A stretch of 64,000 bases of DNA from Oscheius tipulae (GCA_037178975.1 JASJZH010000003.1:7812001-7876000), one strand, 5' to 3'; counted from the stretch's first letter, positions 50,373 to 63,888 are shown. The notes: generated by a model not told the origin, from the sequence alone. Numbers and translations are program-made.

Positions 50373-53300
50373 ATGCTTCGTCATGACATCTCAAGCCAAC
50401 ACGCGTTTTACCAGAATTCTCTTCGGTCAGTCATTTCCTGTCAAGACATCAGAACTATTTCAGAGTCTGACACTCTCGAGGCCCTTGAAGCGCTCGAAGA
50501 GATACTGAACTCGGGCCAATTTGAGCAGACTGTCGAGTGGCTTACAGCGTGGCAGGACCTGGTTGACTCATCCTCATCCCCCTTGACACCTCTGCTCGAA
50601 GCTCTTCAAGAGTCAGAGGCAGAAACTGTCACTGTCTCTCTCAGGATTCTGAACAAACTAGTATTTTCGGCTCCGGATCCTCCGAGACAGTTCAGAATCA
50701 GAAATGAACTCAAAGGTTCGAATAAGTCATACTGTCTCTGTCTCTGTCCTAATCCCATAAGACTGTCCAATGAGATGATCCCTTCCAGTCAATAGTAGTC
50801 TCCCTGCCGTCCCCGATTTCATTATTGCCATCCCCGGGTCGGAAGGCGATGACACTTCCAAAACAAGCCATTTTTGCGTAGATCGTAAAAGCGCAATCTC
50901 TCAACTTTCTCTGCCCCATCGGTTTCTGAACACCTGCCGGGGAGAATCAGTTTTTCTTGACACCGGAAGCGTGTGAAGAGGCTCGCGCCTCTCTCTTGAC
51001 CGGACCCATTTTTAATCAAACAGTCTCTCCAAAGACCTTCTCTCTCCAGCTCAGAAGTGGGCCATCATTTGATTTCGGGGCCCCCTGCTCAAATTATATT
51101 TCCTCCTCTTCGCGCCCTTTTGACTCTCACAATTTTCTTCCCCTACCATGTACGGTCTATTTGCGATTCTGGCTAGCCGCCTGGTGTCCTTCATCAAAAT
51201 TCATATGCCGATCGGCTTGGCCCCTCTTTGTCAACCTACAAACTATCCACACGGCTTTTACAGTGACCTTTCTACGCTAGGTCCATATCTTATCCATTTT
51301 CGACGTCAAGAACACATTTTTATGTTTTACGTTGTTTTGCAAAGCTGTAGAGAAGATCGAATGCTACAACTTTATAAAACACAAGGGATGCTAACGCCCC
51401 TTGGGGCTCAAAATAAAGCCTCATTCCTTCCAAAACTGCTCGATTTCCACTACCTTCTGTCCAACTGTCGTGACCCTTTCCTCACACTTCAACCTGTCCG
51501 CATTCCCTCCAATCGAGGTACCGTGACAGGAGCAACGTCCTCCCAAGTCCTCCTACTTCCCGAACTGACTCGATTTGGCTTGACTTGCCAACAATTAATG
51601 TGCGCACAAAATAGTGTACACTAATTGCCAATATTGGCTTCGGACAGACAGACAGAGACGCGAGGACGTTTTAAACTGGATTACAAACATTGAAAATTAT
51701 TGTATGGAGCAGAAAAATGCTTCAGAAGCGTGATCGTTTTAATCCTTTTGTATTAGAAACAGTGGGCTGTAAACTGTAGAGAAATTGCGAGCAGGTTACT
51801 CTCATGGCCTCGTGGTCTAAGGCGCACGCACCGTTCAAACAAGCACGGTTCGATCCCATTGGATGCAAAACTTGTTTTAAAATCTTTTTCTAGTGTCATA
51901 AAAGAGATCACATCTTCAAATTTACGTATTTTTCAGAGCTCAAGTTCGAGCAGCTGCTGGGACAAGTCAGGTTGGTCTTTTTCCCATTAACAGACGCTCA
52001 CACACTAGTACAAACAATCCACATTTTCATGTCCCAATACACGAACTATATACTTTTTTCACTGAAATTGCCTCAGCCGTTCATACCCCATGCTACATGC
52101 TGCTATATTTGCTTCTGACGAATCCGTGCCGTCGGCGCGCATCGTTTCTTCCCACAATAAACTTTTATACTCTCTCTCTTCTGCCGCCGCGTGGCAGTTT
52201 GTACGCTTCCCACACAGGCCACGGAAAAAGATGTCAACTTCATAACAGCTGTTACACTTTCGTAAGATTTCAAGGGGGCAGATTTGTTGTCTTTTCGGGG
52301 TGGGGGTCAGTTTCTTATCAGAGGTGACCAGTTTACCTTTCTCCACCATGTCAGTTTACGCTTTCAATTTGCAGGCTTCGCTGGGACAAGAACCTGGAGA
52401 TCAAGAAAGAAATCGACCTGTGGTTTGCTGGTGGACCGGAGGAGGTGACCAAAAAGGAGAATCAGGACGGGATGGTGAGAGTGAAACACAGGGACAGAGA
52501 GGCAGGAAGTCGTAGAGGTATAGAGACATATGGACAGAGACAGAGACTGTCATTCAACAAGTCGTTTCTAGAGCTCCACAGATCTCGAGCCAGTTCTCTC
52601 CAATCTCCGATGTCTCCTGACCGATGAAGATTCAAAAGAACAGCGGATACGAGTTGTTCTTGGCCTTCTGGACACCCTGAAGAATGTCCACCATCCAGTA
52701 AATTATTCTGTAAGCTCTGTTCATATGATGTTTCAGCAAGATGCCGAACATACTCTTCGGATACTTGAAGAGGCAGACAAAAACGGTAATCTCCTGCCAG
52801 ATGTCTGCTCTCCACCTCCTCCTGCAGCTCCTCCTCCGAAACTGGGACCGCCGGGACCTGCTAGCATGTCGAGTACTCTACCACCTCCCCCTCCCCCTCC
52901 CCCACCATTATTCGGAAAAGGTTTGATTAATAGGTGGTACGGGTGAGAAATTTGCGTTTAGGAATCCCACCGCCACCACCTCCTCCCCTACTGTCCTCTA
53001 CAGTGCCGAAGACAGAGCTTCCATCATGCATGAAGCCGAAAAAGGTTCCGGACAAGGATGTCAAGATGAAGCCTTTGATGGTATATAATTGAAGTTTTCC
53101 GTCAAAAAAAAAACTTTCAGTGGTCAAAGCTGCCACCCAGCGCACTCACAACGAATGGAAAAGAGTCTGTCTGGGGACAGTTGGCCTCCGAACCCCAAGG
53201 ATTCTCCCTGGACTTCGATGTGATCGAAGGAATGTTTTCCCTGAACTCCACTCCCCTCCAGACCGATCTTTCCACTCCTACTGCAAACTTCAAGAAAAAG

Positions 53301-56300
53301 GACACGATGGTGGACTTGTTGACGCCGAAGAGGAGTCAGAATGTCACGATTACGCTGAAGAGATTCAAGGTAGTCTTTAAAGTTAATGACCGCTAAACAG
53401 ACTTTTAGAACCTGGACAGTATTTTGACCAACATTCGAGACAACAACTTTGAAGAGTTCGAGTTGGAAATGCTGAGAGCACTGAAGGGTATTCTCCCCGA
53501 CGAGGAGGAGGTCGAGGCTTTGAAGCGCTACTCGGGAGATGTGGCACTACTGGCACCAGCTTGCTCATTCTTTCTACAGATTTTGTCGATTTCAGAGTAC
53601 AAGCTGAGGTACGCTAAAATAGCAGTTAAATGGCAGCTTTATGCACGCTTTCATTACGCTCTTGATAGTCGGGTCGGGGCGTCACACGCCCGTATTCTCT
53701 CGGTGCCCGCTGCTCATCTCCCCGACTGTGTGAAACGCCAAACTTTTAGGACGAGCACGAGCCGCCGTCACCATTTTAGGGCAAGCATTAAAAAAATATC
53801 TCGAAAACGACAAATCTTTTGGTAAAAAGAACAGAAGCACAACAGAATAAGTGTTCCATGGAAGATGAACACTTGTCATTTCTGAGCAAATGACTATTGA
53901 GGACGATAAGCAGAAGTATTTTCAAGTTTTCGGGGGTTGGCAAGATCCGGTGAGACGAGTCGTGCCGCCGAGAAGACACGTTCCGATTCGCTGCTGGTCG
54001 ATGGGGTACACAACGTTGAGCTAGCGATCTTGCGAATTTTTGAGAAACGACATCTATTTGTATCATTCTTCCAGAACGTGTACGGATCGAGATGCTTGTT
54101 CGGATGGCATGAGAAAAATAGTATACAGAATAATTGTGATGAAGTTAAAACGGCTAACTTTTGCGGCAATGCTCCTCTTTTCGCTTGTAGGTATCTCCGG
54201 ATTCGGGACAATTCTATCACTGGGCTAGGGCGTAGGCTTCGAAAAGATCTGGAACTTCCAAGCCAACGGGAGAAGAAAAACATTGAATATAAGAAGAAAA
54301 AAATATAATAACCTGTTTGAATTGTTCCAAGTGATTTACTTTCATATGCCTCTTTTGAGAAGTTGTTGTAGTAGTAGATTTGGTCAAGGTGTGAAGGCAC
54401 AGCTTGCATTTGACTTTGTCCTTGTCAGGAATGTCGAGTAATTGGTTATATTTGGACATATTTTATCAGCGGGAGGACCTTCAACAAAGAATACAAAAAA
54501 ATATTAAAGCTCTAAAACTTTCCAAAATCGTGGCAGGACCCAAACGCTTGTTGTTCGCTCGCTTTTTTTGCCGTGCTCGCCAAACCCTGATCTGGTCCAC
54601 AATTTTGCAGAGCAATTAACGATAAATTTCAAGTCCGGATGACTCTGCTATTCGAATCAATACCATAACCCCTTAAGCTGGAACATTACGTTAATCAGTC
54701 ACTTTTCAGGATTGACTCCATGTGCTATCGGTTAGAATTCCGAGCTGTAGTGGACGAGGCCTGTCCAGAACTTGAGACAATCAGTCAAGCTTGTCATGGT
54801 CAGTTCTAGCTTTTTGTTCTCGACTGATCCTGATTTCAGAGATCCTAACCTCTGGAGCCTTGAAGCGCCTCCTTCTCCTTTTGGTCAATATAGGAAACTA
54901 CCTTAACGGCGCCACTGCACATGGAAATGCTGCCGGATTTCAGCTGAACTCGCTATGGAAGATGATAGACATGAAGGCAGCCAAAGGAGGATCGAGTCTT
55001 CTTCATGCATTGGCAAAAATGGATGAAGAGCTGCTGAAAGACCTGGAAAACGAGCTTCCTACTGTCAAGACGGCTTCGGGTATTTCTCTGGAAGAAGCGA
55101 AGACGAATCTTCGACAGCTGACTGATCAGGCCGGCAGACTCGAAAAGACTCTGAGCACGAAGACTGACAGCTCTTTCCTGGATATGATCACGTTCCTCAG
55201 GGTGAACTTTTATATTCTTCGCGGCTGAAATATTATTTTTCAGGAAGAATCAGCAGAGAAACTGTCGGAAATTCAAGAATTGCTCACAACGTTGGCTCAA
55301 AGACAAGCTCAACTTGCCGCCTATTTTTGTGAAAATAAGAACACATTTAAGGCGGAGGACTGCTTTAAGATTTTCAGCAATTTTATTTGTCGACTACGAG
55401 TAGCTCTCAAGGTATGATTTGTTTTACTGCCGATAAAGCGTGTTCTCTAGGAAAACAAAGAAAGCGCGCTTCGTGCAGCCAAGAAAAATAGTCAACAGAG
55501 CTCGAGTGAAGAAAATGTCCAGGCTGGAGAAAGGAAGATCTCGGCTGAGGAGAAACTTTTCGCTACTTTGGAGAAGGGCAACAGCTTGAAGGCGTATGTT
55601 AACTTGGAAAATTGCCTTAAAACTTTTGTAGCACATGACAAAATCTTTGCGTTCAAAGTATAGGAAAAGTTGCATTTTCAGTTCGCGCCGAAAGAGCTCC
55701 GTCAAAACAATAATGGACTTTTCTCGCGAGCGTGATGCAGAAGCTGAAAACAGAAGTCGGCCTGTAGCAGAGAAAGTGGATACAGAAAGTCAGTTGGTGA
55801 CTCCGAGAGTGGTTAGACGACCACGACGATCAATTCAAGTTGAAGGAGCAACAACCCTCACCGATTTTATGCAACAGTTACAGGTGAAAAGTGACAGATA
55901 ACATAAAGAGTATGATCTTTAGGCCGTTTCTCTTCTTCGTCCTTCGACTGCAGTGCCGATTGTTTCTGAACCGCCAATGAGCATAGCGATTCCGAGCGAA
56001 GAAGGTAATATATTCAGAATTATCAAGATATTGAACATCCTAGAATGTTGTGCATCGACGGCAAGCTCTTCTCCAAAAAGCTTCGACGAAGGCTTCGTTT
56101 CGGACAAGGAGAAAGGGGTTGAGAAGAAAGAAGGCCAGAAGGATGTTCCGTCGCTACCGAAACGACCAGTTTCGAGTATTCCCAAACGGGAGATTAAGGT
56201 TAGCAAGCTTTTAACAAGATCAATTAAAGTAAAAAAATTTTGTAGCTACTAAACACGAATGATTTCTTTTACAGGTTCCTCGGTTGATCTCCATTACCAC

Positions 56301-56956
56301 GACTGGTCTCCCTCCAGCCAAGCCATCCAGTCTACCACCTCCTGGATCAGGCTCACGAATTATTCCACCCAAATCAGTTTTATCGGTGCAATCCAAAACT
56401 CCTTCGGCTAGAATTCCAACCTCACGAGTAGCCACATCCCTTCCAAGGGCTGCAGCACCACCGCCTTCGGCTCTTCCACGCGCTACGATACAACCGGCTT
56501 CTTCCACTCTGAGGTGACTTTTTTATTGTGCAACTATAAAAATATTTTTAGAAAACCAGCGGAAAAGATTATGAAGTCACCTACAATATCTTCCATCCCA
56601 AGTATGCCGAAAAAGAAAATACCGTCAGTTGTGCCAGCTGTGAAGCCACCAGTTAAACCTGTAGCTCTTCCCAGGTAATTGATTTAGTTTTACCGTTAAA
56701 TGCCATCTCTACAAACAATATATAAATATATTTTGTGTTAAGTCCCATTTTCAGAAAAAGTCTTCCAACAAAACTTCCATCGAAGACGGAATCCGTGGAA
56801 GCTCCTTCTGTATCTACGTCAGCTCGTCCGAGTCTCATCAAAACTGGCTCTTCGTCACAAAGACCAAATCTGAAAGGTCTGGACGCTTTAGAGAAACCTC
56901 GTCCTTTAAAGAAAACACCAGCTTTGATGCCAACGTCTAAACCGAAATGGGTTTAG
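50373..56956 (+). CDS. Formin (FH3-like, FH1 and FH2 domains), INF2/EXC-6-type
   Basis: Eighteen exons keep one frame from 50373 to the stop at 56954-56956, about 1039 residues. Residues 1-200 are helical and armadillo-like (ETVTVSLRILNKLVF, IRVVLGLLDTLKNVHHP), as in the diaphanous-inhibitory region. FH1 is at about 222-280 with runs of up to nine prolines. FH2 spans about 303-658 with WSKLPP, LTPKRSQNVTITLKRFK, NLDSILTNIRDNNF, ILPDEEEVEALKRY and LLLLLVNIGNYLNGATAHGN...LLHALAKMDEELL. The long tail is basic, Ser/Pro-rich and low in complexity. Formins nucleate and elongate actin filaments; FH1 feeds profilin-actin to FH2. The FH2 features look closest to INF2-like formins, but the subfamily is not certain. 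The intron 53609-54709 carries a hAT remnant. An AATAAA lies at 57060. Confidence 0.9.
51334..51412. repeat. GCCCC/GGGGC hairpin repeat with CTACAACTTT motif, copy 3
   Basis: TTTTGCAAAGCTGTAG (51336) and CTACAACTTT (51364) are inverted copies, followed by ACACAAGGGATGCTAACGCC and the palindrome GCCCCTTGGGGC (51396-51407). It lies in a formin intron. Confidence 0.6.
51800..51870 (+). other. tRNA-like sequence, probably a relic
   Basis: TGGCCTCGTGGTCTAAGGCG is an A-box-like D arm (GCCT pairs with AGGC) and GGTTCGATCCC is a good B box 25 bases later. The spacing is about three bases short of a normal tRNA, no anticodon stem forms, and the acceptor ends do not pair. It is more likely a tRNA-derived fragment than a working gene. 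Confidence 0.35.
53890..54589 (-). mobile_element. hAT transposon remnant, antisense in formin intron
   Basis: On the minus strand a frame from 54459 encodes a BED-type zinc finger (KVKCKLCLHTLTKST...QKRHMKVNH). Further on, a frame ending at 53894 encodes the hAT dimerisation motif (DPYTFWKND, then SSESERVFSAARLVS). The catalytic core between them is missing, so the copy is internally deleted and cannot be autonomous. CAGGGTTTGGCGAGCACGG on the minus strand from 54589 is a hAT-like terminus matching the MITE at 46379. The other end was not located. The formin exons on both sides stay in frame across the intron. Confidence 0.75.
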
Positions 56957-57640
56957 AACTATCCTATATGCAATCCATGACCCGTCGCTTTCAATGTCGC
57001 TCCCACATATCTCACTATCGCATATTTTATTTTGTGCATATTGATGGTTTAGTTTTTTTAATAAAGTGCTTCAAGACACTAAGTGACTATTGGAACCCAA
57101 TAACTAATCGTTCTCTCTCCCACTTTTCTTATCAGAGTGACTTCTTTTCAATACGCCGCATTCTTGGCCAGTCACTATTACTTTTTTTCGCAATATTTTG
57201 ATGCCCCTCATCGAGCTGATAGACTGTTTGCTTTGCTTCAATGTATTCTTATCTTGCTTAAAATGTTTGTTTCGAGCGACTAAAGCAGATTTAAATGCTA
57301 GCATGAAAACAGTTTCCTAAAAATACAACAGTAGATTTGTCGCTGGGCTCGCCCAGTTCTCGTTGAGTTATGGTGCTGGTTTACCGTAAAGGGTAAATTG
57401 TCTTATTACGCGACTAACATTAACACATTGTTTACGCAAGGACATCCTATTTTCAAACAGCTTATCGTTGTTTATGGCTTCTATTCCTCCGCTGAGGTTA
57501 AGCAGACGCATAATCCACTCACCATCTTTCCAAATTCGGGACGACCCGCCCTCCTTATCATCTTAACTACGTGGTATTTCACCATGACTCACCCATCGGA
57601 CCTTTTGTTTCTTGCCTAACAGATAAACCACTCGTAGGGT

Positions 57641-59955
57641 ATGGCTCGCCTGGGAGCTCTCCTCTTCTTGATAGCTGCCGTCTCGGCGCGCATGCTCAAG
57701 GATCCGGCTCTTTTGAGAAGTTTTGAACGTGAGTAGTGGATAGCCAAAATGATTTTTTACCATGTTTTAGAGAAACAGCACGACCTCGGTGTCCTAGCTT
57801 CGGCACAGAAAAACTGTACAGCTGAAGGATGGAGTACACCCAATGGTGCCAATCCCCCATACCCATGGAAGACCTTCAACTTCCCTTCTAAGATCGATCA
57901 CTTCTCCTACAGAAACACAGACAAATTCAACATGCGGTACTTCATCAGTAACTGCTACTACCAGAAAGGAGGATCCATTTTCTTCTACACTGGTAACGAA
58001 GGAGATCTTGAGGACTTTGCCACCAATACTGGTATCATGTGGGACTTGGCCCCGCAGTTCAACGCTGCCATCATCTTCGCCGAGCACAGATTCTATGGAA
58101 AGTCGCAGCCTTTCGGTAACAAGTCATACTCGGTTAGAAATTCAAAATTTAAAATGACAATGTTTTAGAGCCTTGCTAATCTTGGTTACTTGACCGCTGA
58201 GCAAGCTCTGGGAGACTATGCCGATTTCTTGATTGCGCTCAAGGGTGGCGTCCCCAACAATAACACTCTTCCCTACGTCTACAGCTCTGACACTCCTGTT
58301 ATTGCCTTCGGTGGCTCTTACGGTGGAATGCTGGCTGCATGGATGAGAATGAAGTGGGTTTCAACATTTAATCAGTAGCTTGCTTCAGAGCTTTCCGTTG
58401 AATTGCTCGAGAAAAAAATTAAATTTTAGGTATCCTCACCTGATCACTGGAGCTTGGGCGTCCTCTGCACCCCTTCTCTACGTCACGGACGGTGGTATCC
58501 CCATCGGCAGCTTTGACAACATTGCCACCAGAACCTTCAATGATTCCGGCTGTAACCCCTACATCACCTACAACTGGTGGCAGGCGATTATCCGACTTTC
58601 AAGCACAGGTGAGGTATTGTTGGAAAAGATAAAGAGATCTTTCAGCCAGCGGAGCAAACTGGCTCAACCAGGCCATGAACATTGATAAAAGGTCACTGAT
58701 CGTCAATTCGACTGGAGGAACAAATTTGATCTACTTCATTCGGTTTAACTTTTGTAGAGAGCATAATGTCTCTTTGTTCCAGAGAAGGCTTCGAGTACAT
58801 GGCCATGGTCGACTACCCCTATAGTACCTCTTTCCTGATGCCCATGCCCGGCTCCCCTGTCACTGTTGCCTGTCAATACATGAATGCTCCCGGCACCAAC
58901 TTTACTGACGAGCAACTAGCTACAATGGCTTATCAAGCCTCTCAGGTCTACTACAATAACAATGGAACTGGTTAGATAGCTTGTTTTATGTGTCAGTATA
59001 CTTTTAAGGTCCAAACAAACCATACTGCATCGATTCTGCCGTTTGTGGAGATCAAGGAACTGCCGGATTGGGAGATACAATGGGATGGCCCTGGCAGGAA
59101 TGTTCTGAGATTATCATGATCATGGCCTCTACTGGCGCTCCGTAGGAACTGTAATTTGCAATCAAAACAAGAGAATTTAGTAATGACATGTTCTGGAACG
59201 AGACAAATGGACAATATGGAGACCTTGTGAATACACTCGCAAGTCAATGTTCTCAAATGTTTGGAAAGTTTGTATTTTCTTTTTCATGTCTAAAAATTGC
59301 GGTTCAGTCTTAACTGGACTACTGACTACTGGAACCTGAAGGCTGTCGAGACCCGCTTCGGTCTAAGCCTTGCCGGTCATAGTCGTCTTATCCTCACGTT
59401 GGTTTTATTTTCTGGGCCAAGTGAGCTAAACTTTCAGACAAGGCTATTTGGACCCTTGGTCCGGCGGTGGATACAGTACCAACTCTTCCGGTGTCGACCA
59501 GAAAGCCGGAATCTACGTTCAGCAGATTCAGGGCTCTGCTCACCATCTGGATCTCAGAACACCGAATACGTGTGATCCTAACACTATCACTAATATGCGA
59601 TTGCAGGTAAGAAAATCTAATTATTCTTAGGTTAAACGTGCGTGGTTAAATCAACGTAAATGTTTTCAGATTGTCGACATTTTGAAAGCGTGGATCCAAG
59701 GCCCGGACAATCCAACTCTCAAAAGTCTTCCAGTCTGGAACCGCTCCAACCTGAATATGACTCAGTGTGCCGACGTCCTCTTTGGATATCCTTGGCAAAG
59801 TAACAATACCGATACAACAACGCAATCCTCGGTGGTAATACAAATTTTATAACCTGCAGACTACATCCTACTTTCAGACTACAACTACTCAAAAATCTGC
59901 CTTCTCTGTGCTCAGCTACCTCGGTGTCGTCACTGCCCTGCTCCAAGCGTTCTAA
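57641..59955 (+). CDS. S28 serine carboxypeptidase (Pro-X type), copy 1
   Basis: Twelve exons give 606 residues. The chain starts with a signal peptide (MARLGALLFLIAAVSA) and has the S28 hallmarks in order: [34 protein letters not shown], the nucleophile Ser in GGSYGG (about residue 200), the Asp of LDPWSGGG and the His of SAHHLDLRTPN. Several N-glycosylation sites are present. The tail is Thr-rich then hydrophobic (SVLSYLGVVTALLQAF), which suggests GPI anchoring. S28 enzymes (PRCP/DPP7/TSSP) remove residues next to proline in secreted or lysosomal compartments. All catalytic residues are intact. The next gene is a paralogue starting 163 bp downstream on the same strand. Confidence 0.92.
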
Positions 59956-60118
59956 AGAGCCATATTGTTATCTGTTATCTGTACTGTAAATTTTTTATCG
60001 AAAACCACAGTTCCTAACAGTGAATCAGCTTGTATTCTGCTATTCAACGATAAGCAGTTTCACTATCTTGTATCCTGCACACGTCAGGGACATCTTCTGT
60101 TTGCACTTTTTGTTCACA

Positions 60119-62676
60119 ATGAAATGGCTACTGCTACTGATTCCAATTGCGGCGATAGAGGGACGGCTACGGAGATCACGAGACCCAGTTGTGCGGAGAA
60201 ATCAAAATGGTCCGTTTTTCAATTCGGACAAGCGAAAGGTTTACGCTCCTGACCCGTTAGGTCTCGCTGTCCGGGGCTCATCAAAATGGTTGTTAAACTT
60301 ATACGTTGCCTCCAGCTTTGCGCTGCAAATTTGTAAAACAAACGCATATAAAGAAGTGTGTGTCTCTGCTAGAACATAAACTAATTTTAGAAATCCATCC
60401 AAACTTGGAAGCCCTCTCCTCCACCATGACAAATTGTACAGCAGCTGGATGGTCTTCTGTCATAAACGGGATCACATACCCGTGGAAAACTGGCACTTTC
60501 AATGCTCGCGTGGATCACTTTACCTACTCCGATAGTCGAACATTCAAAATGGTATATTTTGTCAGCGAGTGCTACTATCAGCCAGGTGGACCAATCTTCC
60601 TGTACACTGGAAATGAAGGGTATCTTCTTGACTTTGCTCTGAATACTGTAGGTTCTTAGCGAGATATATTACAATCGGTTTAGGGGATCATATGGGATCT
60701 GGCGCCACTCTTCAACGCTTCAATCATCTTCGTAGAGCACAGGTTTTACGGGAAATCTATGCCTTTTGGGAATGAGTCCTATTCGGTATGCTTCCATTTT
60801 TACAATAATGAAAAAGTATTTAGTCCCTGCACAACCTGGGCTATCTGTCAGCCGATCAAGCTTTGGCCGACTATGCTGACTTTCTCATACAACTCAAGGT
60901 AGATTATTTTTAGACACACATTTTTTTTATAGACTAGAGATAACGGCATGCCAATATATTATGACGATGACACTCCCGTCATCGCTTTTGGAGGCTCGTA
61001 CGGCGGTGACCTGGCTGCTTGGATCCGAATGAAGTATCCACATTTGGTCACGGGAGCTTGGGCCTCCTCGGCCCCACTTCGATACTTTTTCAACTCTGGG
61101 GTCTCGTATGGAGCTTTCGAAAACACCGTGACAAATGATTACGTGAGCGCTGGGAGCAATCTGTACATTTTGGAGAACTGGTGGCAGGCCATCCTTAGAC
61201 TTGCGAAAAAAGGTAGTTTTTCCTTCAATATTTTTCTCCAAATCCATTTTTATCAGTTTCTGGCAGGAATTTCCTGAACTCTCACATGAACTTGGATCCT
61301 AGCACTCCAATTAAGAATGAAAACGATGGATGGAACTTGGTTTACTTCATAAAGTAGGGAGAGAACATTAAATGAAATAGAAATATATTCAGAGAATCCT
61401 TTGATTATATGGCAATGATAGACTACCCATATCCTGCCTCCTTCCTGGCTCCTCTACCTGGGTTTCCCGTCGATGTCGCCTCTCAATTCATGAACAGTCC
61501 TGGGCAGAGCTTCACAGACGAGGATTTAGCCATGATGGGCTACAACGCGTCTCAAGTATACTACAACTACACTGGCACGGGTGCGCCCTACTGCATAGAC
61601 TACACGATATGTGGAGACACTGGTACAGCTACACTAGGTGATGCTATGGGATGGCCGTGGCAGGTGGGACTAATTTCCTTTTTCGATAGATATATTTTTA
61701 GGAGTGTTCAGAAATTATTACTCCAGAATGCTCCACTGGGCCGCCAAACGACATGTTTTGGGATGCTTGTGGGAAGAATCTAACAATTGAGCTGGCCAGC
61801 AACTGCGCTTATTATTTTGGAGCGTAAGTAGACTCTGTTTGACTATTAAGAACCATTGATGCCTTTTTTTTGTACGCGATTAAGTAATAATTTCTTCTTA
61901 GTTTGGGCTGGAACAACAAAATCTGGAATGTGAGAGGCATTGAAACCAGATATGGACTGAAGTTGAAAGGACACAGTAATCTCATACTTACGTAAGCCAA
62001 GCTCACCACCTCAAAGTTCAATAATTAATAGACAAGGTGCCTTGGACCCGTGGTCAGGCGGTGGCTATCAGCCTGGTGCTTCTGGAGCCACCTCAGAAAA
62101 TGGAATCTACGTGGTCAAGATGGAAGGAGCTGCCCATCACCTGAACTTGAGGACTCCAAATACTTGTGATCCAATTCAAGTTACTAATATGCGCTACCAA
62201 ATCGTGAATATCCTTATGGGTTGGATCAATGGAAACATACAAAACTACGTCTTGACACCACTTCCCTATTGGGACAAGTCAACATACAACGCCACAGAGT
62301 GTCAGGATGTCAACTTTGGATATCCGTGGGGACAGTCAGATCCCGTAAGTTTGAAAGAAAACATATAAATGATCAGCCATAGATTCCCTCGACCGCCTCA
62401 TCTTCCACACCCAACCCAAGCACAACCATAGTCAGCTCAAATATTCCATGTACTCCCACCAGCACCGTCTCAGTAACTTCAACAGTAGACAACGGAGTGC
62501 AAACGACTGTGCAAACTACGGTCATGTCAAGTTCCAGCCCATCCACTTCAGCTATACAAGCCCAGGCAACAACGGTAACCGGTCTGCAATGAATATATAA
62601 AGACTCATTTCAGACACATAACTCAGCTTCAGGACTAGAATACCTAACATTTTTGCCTTTATTAATGCTGTTGTAA
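60119..62676 (+). CDS. S28 serine carboxypeptidase (Pro-X type), copy 2
   Basis: Twelve exons (60119-60260, 60391-60647, 60684-60785, 60824-60898, 60933-61212, 61257-61353, 61393-61663, 61702-61823, 61902-61991, 62032-62344, 62383-62574, 62614-62676) give 667 residues. A signal peptide ([15 protein letters not shown]) is followed by a basic pro-like stretch. Then come the S28 motifs: [27 protein letters not shown] (Ser near 214), LDPWSGGG and [11 protein letters not shown], all intact. The C-terminus has a Ser/Thr-rich stalk of about 60 residues and a hydrophobic end ([13 protein letters not shown]), again GPI-like. Several introns sit at the same place and phase as in copy 1; others are unique. 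The first exon donor (GTCTCG at 60261) is weak and was chosen for frame. Confidence 0.9.
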
Positions 62677-63741
62677 GCATGACAAGACGAACTTATTTTG
62701 TACGAAGAAATGAAAATTGAACGGAATAATATTTACAAAACAGGAAAATCGTTGTCGTTGACCATCGATGCTCTGCAAGCGGGACAGTTTCTCATCTCCT
62801 TGTGCCAGTCTTGAATACACTAAAAAAATTTCATTTTTTAAATTCACAAAACAAAACGGAGGACACTTGACCAAAAACAAATTTCGCTTTTTGAATCCAC
62901 AGAAAATGATCTTTAAAAGATTCTGAAAAAGACCTATGGCTGCAATTCCCCCTCCAAAACTCAGCCGGCTTATTTTCGTCCGCTGATAAGATGCAGGCAT
63001 TTTATTTTGTGTATCAACTGGCAACATCTAAAAGTTAGCTATCAGCCTTAGAAATAATTCTGGAGATATGAGGGTAAACAGGGCATTGAAAACAAGATGT
63101 AGATGCTAACCAATATGGGGTTGCGCAACAATAATATCGTCTGACAGCTATGGTAAAAAGCAGATGGTGTTTGGACGGGTCGGTGGATCCCAATCCAAGA
63201 TCTTTCTCCTTTCATTCCATAAATAGGTAGCCCCATACATATCTTTATTATTGACATAATACAATAAATAGACCTAATAGTTGCCATAGACACAGACACT
63301 GCCATAGCCATAGCTCAGAGAAACTCTCGAAGAGACTCTCGCTAGACTCTCCAGAACTAAGTCTGCCTGCGCTGACCGCTGTTCAGACCGATTCGTGAAC
63401 CTGGACTCAAATCTGAAGCAAAACAGTACAATGCTTTTTTCCTGGTAGTAGATTCACAATCCCATACTCAACTCTACAGAAACATGCGATAAATGCTAGA
63501 ATTCCTTACCAACAACATGTGAGCAACCAACTTTCAATGGTTGAATGTTGTCTGAAAAGATAGTAGCCCTAACGGGCTAGCTTGGATGTTTGGGAAAAAT
63601 ACGAAAACAATTGACAAGCAACGATTTGGAATGCCAACAATAGGAGCCGATCCATGCTGGGAAGAAGCTGTTAATTGTAAAGGATTTCAATGTTTCTTTG
63701 GTTATGGATTATGATAGGAGGGGATATGTGGTGAACTGACA
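62677..63741. other. Region with unresolved minus-strand coding traces
   Basis: Apart from the RING-like exon at 62733-62819, open frames on the minus strand near 62880-63020 and 63140-63240 could be exons of the same gene, but I could not join them convincingly. Confidence 0.35.
62733..62819 (-). CDS. Possible last exon of a RING-type protein
   Basis: A minus-strand exon after a TTTTTTTAG acceptor reads CIQDWHKEMRNCPACRASM and stops after NDNDFPVL. C-I-x-x-W...C-P-x-C-R is the second half of a RING-H2 finger, found in E3 ubiquitin ligases. The first half (C-x2-C...C-x-H-x2-C) was not found upstream, so the call is tentative. Confidence 0.35.
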   Translation of the reverse strand, partial: CIQDWHKEMRNCPACRASMVNDNDFPVL

Positions 63742-63888
63742 ATGACAGAAACAGAGTCTTCGTTCAGACAGCCTCCGTTGAAAATTGGTACGTGCTCTTC
63801 TCTTACAGCTGCGCTGCAATCTCAAGTCATCCATTTCATCATGTTTACAAGTAAGACAAGATAACTGTTTTCCTTATTCTATTGTCAG

